Shown one piece after another: positions 55,416 through 64,000 of a DNA stretch of 64,000 bases. How positions within the stretch are numbered: position 1 is the stretch's first letter; each line of letters opens with the position of its first letter. Below the pieces are notes generated by a model. It was given only the letters and a program-made list of their open reading frames with translations. It searched no databases and was not told the origin of the DNA. The DNA is from Frigoriglobus tundricola (lineage in GTDB: Bacteria; Planctomycetota; Planctomycetia; Gemmatales; Gemmataceae): contig NZ_CP053452.2 of assembly GCF_013128195.2 (NCBI RefSeq), positions 4,898,001 to 4,962,000 on the forward strand, given 5' to 3'. Position numbers and translations under genes: made by a program.

Positions 55416-58400
55416 CTACTCCTTGTCCTTTGGCATTCCGACACCCGGCGGCAGGCGCAGAACGTCCGGGATCGGCGGGATCAGGTGCGGGCGCACGGGC
55501 ACGTTGCCGTCCGTGAACAGCTTGTCGCGGCCCTGGAGCGCTTCGACGAGCGCGCGGTAGGTGAGCCAGGTTTCCAGCAGCGCGCGGCGCTCGGCCAGCG
55601 CTTTGCTCCGCCGCTCGGCCAGTTCCTTGTCCACACCGGCCGCGTCCCGTCCGGCGGTGATGTGCCTGGCGCGCTCCGCGGCCAGGAGTGCCTCTTCTGC
55701 GTCGGTGAGCCGGGTGCGGGCGTCGTGCCAGGCGAGGAAGGCATCGCGGTCGGCCTTCGCGTCCTCGGTCTTCGCGTGCGCGTCGGCGGTGGCGCGGCGC
55801 AACAGCCTGTCGGCCTCCTCTTCCGCCCGGCGGCGCATGCGGAGCGCGTCGGCCGTCGCCTCGTTCACCACCTTGTCGCGGTCCTGAATCGCCTTCGCGA
55901 CCGCGTGGTACGAACTCACCACCTCGGTCGGCGGGTGCAGGTCGTGCAGCGTGAAGCCGTCGAGCGCGACGCCGAGCCCGTCCGGGGCCGATTCCGCGAG
56001 CCGGCGCTCGAGCCGCGCCAGGGCCGTTCGCTCCAGCTCCGCGCGGCGCACCGTGAGGAGTTCGAGGAAGCGGTTGCTGGCGACCAGCTCGCGCAGCACC
56101 GCCTCGGCGGACGACCGGACCACGCCGTCCGGGTCGCGCGTGCCGAGCAGGTACTTGCGCGGGTCGCCCACGCGGTAGCGCACGGTCCCGAGGAGTTCGA
56201 CGAGGTCGCCATCGCCCGTGATCATGACGGCTTCGTCGGTGAGCGGACCGACGCCGTTGCCGTGCCCGCTCGTCCAGGTGTTGCCGCTCGCGCCCCGGGC
56301 CGTCGTTTGCGAGTCGGCCACGAGCCGGAAGCCGATTTCCACGGTCCGCAACTCGTCGGGCCGGATGCGGGTGACGGTTTCGACCGGCCAGGGCCAGCGG
56401 ACATGGAGCCCCGGCGGCAGGTCGGTCACGACCGCACCGAACCGCCGCACCACACCGACTTCGGTGCTCTCGATCTGCACGAGTGCCGTGGCCAGCCACG
56501 CGACGAGCACCGCCCCGGCCAGAGCGCCGGCGGCGGCCTTCCACCGGTGGGCGATCGCGTGCAGCGCGTCGTCGAGCGAGAAGCGGTTCGCCCAGCCCTC
56601 GACGGCCCGTGCGGCGCCGCGTGCGCGCGACAGGGTGCGGTTCTCGGCGCGGTCGAACGCGAGCAGCCGCATCGAGTTCAGCAGCACCGCGAGGGAACCG
56701 AACTGGTGGTAGATGACGCCGACGAGCGGGGCCGATTCGTACCACTCCGGCGAGGACGCGAACAGGGGCCACAGCCAGCCGGTGAGAACGATGCCGACGA
56801 GGTTCACGCCGAACGCGAATACCAGGATGTTCTGGCGGATGATGCGGACCGTTTCGCGCGACAACCCGACGAGCAGCGGCAGCGGCTTGAGGGGCTCGCC
56901 CATCATCACGATGTCGCCGGCCTCCGCGGCCACATCGGTGCCGCGCCCGCCACCAATGGCGATGCCGACACCGGCCCGGGCGAGCGCGGGGGCGTCGTTG
57001 ATGCCGTCGCCCACGTAAGCAATGGTTAGTGAGCGGTGTGAAGTGAGCAGTTCAGAACCGGGTTCGGCCACGGGTGGTTCCGCAGTCACATCTCTTGACT
57101 CGTCGTTCCGGCTTTCCTCGCTACCCACTATCCACTGTCCGCTGCCCACTATTGAAGCCTTCTGTGCCGGCAACAATTCCGCATGGACTTCCGTGACCGG
57201 CAGTTGCTCGGCGATGGCCCGCGCCACGGCGGCGCGGTCGCCGGTGAGCAGCGCAATGGGCGAAACGCCTAGCGCGCGAAGGTCAGCGAGCACCTGAGCC
57301 GCTTCGGGGCGCAACGTGTCGCGTGCCCCCAGCACGCCGAGAACGCCACCGTCGCGCGCGACGACGAGAGACGTTTGCCCCGCCGCGTCGAGTCGCTCCA
57401 GCGCGGTCACGGCTTCCGGCGGCAGCACGATGCCGCACTCCTCGACCAGCCGGCGCGTCCCGACGACAATCGCCGCCCCGGCCGCCGTCGCCGTGACGCC
57501 CGCGCCGGGGCGGGCCTGGAACTCATCGGCTGATGGCACCTCCAGGCCGCGCGCCGCGGCTTCGCGAAGGATCAGCCGGGCGAGCGGGTGTTCGCTCCGC
57601 TGCTCGGCGGTCGCGGCGGTCCTCAGCAACTGCTCGGGAGTGGTTCCCGCAAGAGGAACCACATCCCCGAGTTCGAGCTTCCCCTCGGTGAGTGTGCCCG
57701 TCTTGTCGAAGGCGAACGCGGTGACGCCCGCGAGCCGCTCCAGTGCCGACCCGCCCTTGATGAGCACGCCCGTGCCCGCGAGGCGGCCGAGTGCGGCGAT
57801 CACCGCGGCCGGGGTGGCGAGGATGAGCGCGCACGGGCACGCGACCACCAGCACCGCCAGCGCCGGGTACGCGGCCACTTTCGCGGCGGCCTTGAGCGTC
57901 GGTTTGGGGAAACCCGGCGCCGGCGTGCCCGACACCTGGTAGGCCACGTTCCCCGCGAACGTGAGCAGCGCGAGCGCCAGCACGATGGGGAGGAAGTACC
58001 GGGCGAGGCGGTCCGCGTACCGCTCCAGAGGCGCCTTGTCCTTGAGGGCTTGCCCGGTGAGTTCGATCACCTGACCGGCGACCGTTTGCTTCGCGACCTT
58101 TTGCGCTTCGACCGTGAGCGACCCGAACTGGACCACGCTGCCCGCGAGAACCGTGTCGCCCGGACCTTTATCAACGGGCAGGCTCTCGCCGGTGATGGCA
58201 CTGGCATCGACCGCGGAGCGGCCGTCGGTCACCACGCCATCGACCGGCACGCGGCCGCCGGGTTTCACGACGACCTTGTCACCGACGATCACGTCGGCGG
58301 TGAAGGTCCGCACCTCCGCGCCGTCGCGCAGCACCCAACAGCGGTTGGGGAAGAGTTCCGCGAGCTTGCCGAGCGCGTTCTGCGTGCGCGCAAATGTGTA

Positions 58401-58772
58401 CGCTTCGAGGCACTCACCCACGAGCCCGATGAACACCACCTCCGCCGCGACAACCGGCTCCTTCAGCACGATGGCGGCGAGACACGCGATGGCGAGCGCC
58501 AGATCGGAGCCGATGCGCCCCTCGAACAGGGCCTCGAGCGACGTGTACAGGACACGCGCGCCGCCGATGACGGCGGCGAGGAGCGCGTAGCGGAACCCGG
58601 AAACCTCACGCGCCCATGTGTACGCTTCGATGCCCTGCCCGCGCAACCACCCCGCAACGACCGGCCCCAGGTCCGCGGCCAGCAGGCCGCCGACAACGGC
58701 CGTGAGCAAATACAGTCCGAGCGGCGACTCGGACCGGAACGGGTCGTCTACGGTGCGGATCTCGCGGTGCAT
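55416..58772 (-). CDS. P1B-type metal-transporting ATPase fused to HflK/SPFH domain
   Basis: 1118 residues. The first ~720 form a heavy-metal ATPase: TGES (194-197), the membrane CPC motif in VACPCALILATP (312-314), phosphorylation site DKTGT (356-360), the HP pair near 395, and GDGINDAP (588-595). The usual N-terminal metal-binding domain is absent. A further TM helix (about 750-765) leads into an SPFH/HflK-like domain (about 768-1118: ESTEVGVVRRFGAVVTDLPPGLHVRWPWPVETV, GDLVELLGTVRYRVGDPRKYLLG, a coiled coil and a Pro-rich tail). The CPC motif suggests Cu, Zn, Cd or Pb. About 40 extra residues (541-581) precede the GDGIND motif. Confidence 0.9.
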   Translation of the reverse strand: MHREIRTVDDPFRSESPLGLYLLTAVVGGLLAADLGPVVAGWLRGQGIEAYTWAREVSGFRYALLAAVIGGARVLYTSLEALFEGRIGSDLALAIACLAAIVLKEPVVAAEVVFIGLVGECLEAYTFARTQNALGKLAELFPNRCWVLRDGAEVRTFTADVIVGDKVVVKPGGRVPVDGVVTDGRSAVDASAITGESLPVDKGPGDTVLAGSVVQFGSLTVEAQKVAKQTVAGQVIELTGQALKDKAPLERYADRLARYFLPIVLALALLTFAGNVAYQVSGTPAPGFPKPTLKAAAKVAAYPALAVLVVACPCALILATPAAVIAALGRLAGTGVLIKGGSALERLAGVTAFAFDKTGTLTEGKLELGDVVPLAGTTPEQLLRTAATAEQRSEHPLARLILREAAARGLEVPSADEFQARPGAGVTATAAGAAIVVGTRRLVEECGIVLPPEAVTALERLDAAGQTSLVVARDGGVLGVLGARDTLRPEAAQVLADLRALGVSPIALLTGDRAAVARAIAEQLPVTEVHAELLPAQKASIVGSGQWIVGSEESRNDESRDVTAEPPVAEPGSELLTSHRSLTIAYVGDGINDAPALARAGVGIAIGGGRGTDVAAEAGDIVMMGEPLKPLPLLVGLSRETVRIIRQNILVFAFGVNLVGIVLTGWLWPLFASSPEWYESAPLVGVIYHQFGSLAVLLNSMRLLAFDRAENRTLSRARGAARAVEGWANRFSLDDALHAIAHRWKAAAGALAGAVLVAWLATALVQIESTEVGVVRRFGAVVTDLPPGLHVRWPWPVETVTRIRPDELRTVEIGFRLVADSQTTARGASGNTWTSGHGNGVGPLTDEAVMITGDGDLVELLGTVRYRVGDPRKYLLGTRDPDGVVRSSAEAVLRELVASNRFLELLTVRRAELERTALARLERRLAESAPDGLGVALDGFTLHDLHPPTEVVSSYHAVAKAIQDRDKVVNEATADALRMRRRAEEEADRLLRRATADAHAKTEDAKADRDAFLAWHDARTRLTDAEEALLAAERARHITAGRDAAGVDKELAERRSKALAERRALLETWLTYRALVEALQGRDKLFTDGNVPVRPHLIPPIPDVLRLPPGVGMPKDKE

Positions 58773-58807
58773 GTTCTGGTTTTAGGCGAATCAACCCTGT
58801 CTGCAAC

Positions 58808-59641
58808 TCAGCGAATTGTGAAGGTAATCGGCGCGGTCACGAACGCCTCTGGCCCGTCGTGTCGGTGAGGTTCGTAACGCACTCGCAGGTTGACTTTGTA
58901 CGCGCCGGCGACCCACCCGCCGCGAACGGGAAGGCGGCCGAGGTCGATTTCTCCCGACAGAACGCGGGGCGCTGTGCGCATGGGCACCACGACCACGGGC
59001 CGGTCGGAATTCGCGAGTGAGAAAACCGTCTCACCGCCCAATTCATCAGTTGTGCCCGTATGCCGAACATCGTGCAGCGACACGCGAGTAGTTCCGACTG
59101 GCACACCGAGACAGTTGTCAAAACCGTTCGCCGGGCGCACGGCCACAATTGGGGGACGATGAAGTGAGGAGTAGCGAACGACCTCGCACACGATATTCGG
59201 GAACAGGTAACAATCCCCTGCTCGCTTCACCCATTCCCATTCGCCAGGCCCGTCCGGGAACGTCCACCCGTTCGACGTCCAATGACCCTCGGCGAAACGA
59301 AGATTCCAGAATGTGCCCCCTGGTCGAACAACTCGTCCACATCGAAACGGAAAAACGGCCATGTCCGTCCACGATCGCACTTTGTCGCCGCTCGTGCAAA
59401 GGCTCGCTTCCCAGGTGTCTGATTCGGGCACGAACGGGAAAGCGGCGCGGCACCGGAGACGACAACAGAACGAACCGCCATTGTCATGGTGATTGCTGAC
59501 CCAATACGGACCGAATTCCACGTTGCCCGGTACGAGCCCGCGGAGCCGTCGGAGAAGGTAGTGCTTCACCAATAGCCAAGTGCGCTCGTTGCGGTGAATG
59601 GGGGAGTCCGCGGCGAGGGATGCGAGTTCGGAATCTGTCAC
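58808..59641 (-). CDS. Hypothetical protein
   Basis: 277 residues with a GTG start at 59641. It is rich in Trp, Arg and Val with strand-like segments (CRAAFPFVPESDTWEASL, GTFWNLRFAEGHW, GEIDLGRLPVRGGWVAGAYKVNLRVRYEP) and ends in a beta-sandwich-like AFVTAPITFTIR. No signal peptide, TM helix or known domain is seen. It lies 35 bp from the ATPase-HflK gene on the same strand, upstream of it, so the two may be co-transcribed. Confidence 0.65.
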   Translation of the reverse strand: MTDSELASLAADSPIHRNERTWLLVKHYLLRRLRGLVPGNVEFGPYWVSNHHDNGGSFCCRLRCRAAFPFVPESDTWEASLCTSGDKVRSWTDMAVFPFRCGRVVRPGGTFWNLRFAEGHWTSNGWTFPDGPGEWEWVKRAGDCYLFPNIVCEVVRYSSLHRPPIVAVRPANGFDNCLGVPVGTTRVSLHDVRHTGTTDELGGETVFSLANSDRPVVVVPMRTAPRVLSGEIDLGRLPVRGGWVAGAYKVNLRVRYEPHRHDGPEAFVTAPITFTIR

Positions 59642-59690
59642 GGTGAGCCTCCGGCGGTTGGCGAACGGAGGCTGCCGCCGCGTGCCGGGT

Positions 59691-59807
59691 TCACCGATAC
59701 AGTTTGTCCGAACTCGTGTTCCCGTCGCTGAAGACGAAGCTGGCCGGGTTCACCACAGGCATCGTCTCTTGAAGCCGCCCTTTGTCGAAGCCCAGGCCAT
59801 AAAGCAT
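59691..59807 (-). CDS. Possible 38-residue peptide or gene scrap
   Basis: From ATG 59807 the frame reads MLYGLGFDKGRLQETMPVV and ends VFSDGNTSSDKLYR before the stop at 59691. Composition and order look protein-like, and the tail resembles the ends of planctomycete exported proteins. No family is assigned. It may be the last piece of a deleted gene. The rest of 59642-60225 shows GC-rich hairpins (about 59951-59971 and 60021-60042) but no gene. Confidence 0.3.
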   Translation of the reverse strand: MLYGLGFDKGRLQETMPVVNPASFVFSDGNTSSDKLYR

Positions 59808-60225
59808 GTTCCGTGTGAGGGTTCAAGACGGTACACGGTATAATTCCTGTGGTGCGCCTTGCCGGCACCAAAGACGGGCCTTATGATGCTCTATCCAACG
59901 GTTTGAAGGGCTGACGCGCAGAGTCAGATCTTCTCTCAATCAGCGGCCCCTCGGTTTAGCCCGAGAGGGGAGCAGCTGACCGCAAGACGCAAGCGGAAGT
60001 TGAGGTAGCCCGCGACCCCGGCGCGAGTCGGGGTTTGTGGCGTTGTTAACCGTTGTGGTTGCGTGCGGAGCGGGGACTGATGACCCGCTACGCGATGAGT
60101 GGAAGAGAAAATTCACGATCACTGTGCGCCAACAGAACAGGCGCAAGTGTCGTGAACGAATGAGACTTGAGAGCCGAGTGGTCAGGACGACAAAGAGAGT
60201 TCCAAAAAGGAAATTGGCAGAAGGG

Positions 60226-60253
60226 TTGACACTCGGTTCCTGACCGCTAAAGT
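60226..60253 (+). promoter_or_regulatory. Promoter of the 23S-5S rRNA unit
   Basis: TTGACA (60226-60231) and TAAAGT (60248-60253) are spaced by 16 bp. They lie about 90 bp before the GGTCTTTGACAA leader box and about 350 bp before 23S. The window shows no 16S gene upstream, so this unit needs its own promoter. Confidence 0.6.
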
Positions 60254-60340
60254 ATTCTTCACGAGCGAACTAAAGCGAGTGCCGAAAAGGACTTGCGGAA
60301 AGATTGCTCAGCGGAAGATTCGCAGCTCTGCTGCGAAACG

Positions 60341-60601
60341 GGTCTTTGACAAATTGGGTAAGCAAGTAGTTGCATCGACGATCGGGTGCTGCTCGGCTTC
60401 GGTTTGGCTGCCGCGAAAGTGGTGGCCGGCGGGGGCGGAGGTGGCAGACGCGATCAACGACACAAGACACGAGCCTTAGAAGAATAGGGCAACAAGATCG
60501 TCGCCCCGGTCCGCTACCCAGCGGGTTGGGGTCAGATGCTAGCTCGGAAAGAAGGTTCGTTCGCTTTGCTCGGTGACACGAGTGGAGGGAGCGAACAATG
60601 C

Positions 60602-60607
<6 letters not shown>
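60341..60607 (+). promoter_or_regulatory. Pre-23S leader with processing stalk and conserved leader box
   Basis: GGTCTTTGACAA starts at 60341. Bases 60353-60374 pair with the trailer 63721-63742 (20 of 22 identical to its reverse complement), and 60573-60607 pair with 63687-63722, the last 11 pairs closing helix 1 of 23S. Together they form the long stem used for RNase III-type processing of pre-23S RNA. Confidence 0.65.
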
Positions 60608-63694
<3,087 letters not shown>

Positions 63695-63777
63695 ATTGTT
63701 CCCTTTCTCACTCGTGTTACTGCAACGACTTGCTTGCCCAATGTGTCACGGACACGTACTGAAATACCATGCGACTT

Positions 63778-63884
63778 GCCGGTGACCATACCCGATTGGA
63801 AACACCCGTTCCCATTCCGAACACGGCAGTGAAACGCTCGGGGCCGATGGTAGTGCGTCCAGCGCGAGAGTAGGTATCGCCGGC
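63778..63884 (+). rRNA. rrf: 5S ribosomal RNA
   Basis: The terminal stem GCCGGTGA (63778-63785) pairs with TCGCCGGC (63877-63884). The interior has CCCGTTCCCATTCCGAACACGG and AAACGCTC, the invariant 5S loops B-C, and GGTAGTGCG with GAGAGTAGG for loops D-E. It lies about 80 nt after 23S in the same transcript. Confidence 0.93.
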
Positions 63885-63929
63885 TCTTTTTTCTGACTGA
63901 GAACGAGTTGATCTTAACGGTCCTCGTTC
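63885..63929 (+). terminator. Probable rRNA terminator
   Basis: A T-run (CTTTTTTCT) directly follows the 5S terminal stem, which itself can act as the terminator hairpin. A second pair, GAACGAG (63901-63907) with CTCGTTC (63923-63929), lies just after it. Confidence 0.55.
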
Positions 63930-63935
63930 TATGAT
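63908..63935 (+). promoter_or_regulatory. Second rRNA-type promoter
   Basis: TTGATC (63908-63913) and TATGAT (63930-63935) are spaced by 16 bp. From 63982 to the window end the sequence repeats the leader box of the first unit (GGTCTTTGACAA-TTGG). A further rRNA unit therefore probably begins here and runs off the window. Confidence 0.6.
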
Positions 63936-64000
63936 ACACTCCCTGAGTGTGCCGCTCCCGTCGAACGGAGCGACTCAAGTTGGTCTTTGACAAGTTGGTA

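Overview
The window is high-GC bacterial DNA from a planctomycete, most likely a Gemmata-like member of the Gemmataceae. This rests on several signs: a formylmethanofuran-dehydrogenase-type C1 gene in a bacterium, Ser/Thr kinases that start with a zinc-ribbon motif, ECF sigma factors fused to large exported domains, an exported protein with the planctomycete N-terminal motif LEPREVPA, many WD40 genes, and a 23S-5S unit with its own promoter and no 16S gene beside it. The genus is an inference.

Layout. 1-5.0 kb: the end of a C1-transfer gene, a 46-bp-arm hairpin, an IS66-type element with an exact 8-bp target duplication, a VKOR-DsbA disulfide protein, a DUF4287/DUF5655 protein and TrmJ. 5.2-6.6 kb: an internally deleted ISKra4-type relic. 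6.6-11.8 kb: two tandem modules, each a receptor-like kinase followed by a small beta-sandwich protein; the first kinase carries three frameshifts. 12.0-14.8 kb: proS, a WD40 gene and rpmA. 14.9-18.0 kb: a second ISKra4 relic, which has beheaded a sigma-factor/WD40 gene.

18.3-23.9 kb: the most unusual part. Five small + strand genes of no recognised family are each followed by a roughly 75-115 bp imperfect palindrome built like an integron attC site. No integrase gene is in the window. The fourth unit is interrupted by an IS1595 relic, which is abutted by an IS630 element carrying a textbook -1 frameshift heptamer.

24-44 kb: mostly chromosomal genes. They include exported proteins (NIPSNAP, a LEPREVPA protein, a TlpA-like thioredoxin), QueF, a large exported protein, a 1656-residue one-TM coiled-coil/TPR protein, LptB, DinB and an ECF sigma factor fused to an exported domain with a defective tandem copy of that domain. 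45-50.6 kb: a transferred-looking segment that begins at a tRNA 3'-half fragment. A divergent LysR/SDR pair has been pushed apart by a dead IS630, itself split by a complete IS66 with an exact target duplication.

51-59.6 kb: a 1253-residue ECF sigma factor ending in a thioredoxin domain, and a P1B-type ATPase fused to an HflK/SPFH domain. 60.2-63.9 kb: a 23S-5S rRNA unit with promoter, leader/trailer pairing and terminator. A second rRNA-type promoter and leader box run off the end of the window.

Many reading frames, especially in mobile and cassette DNA, contain single-base frameshifts near homopolymers. Some may be assembly errors; each is marked where it occurs.
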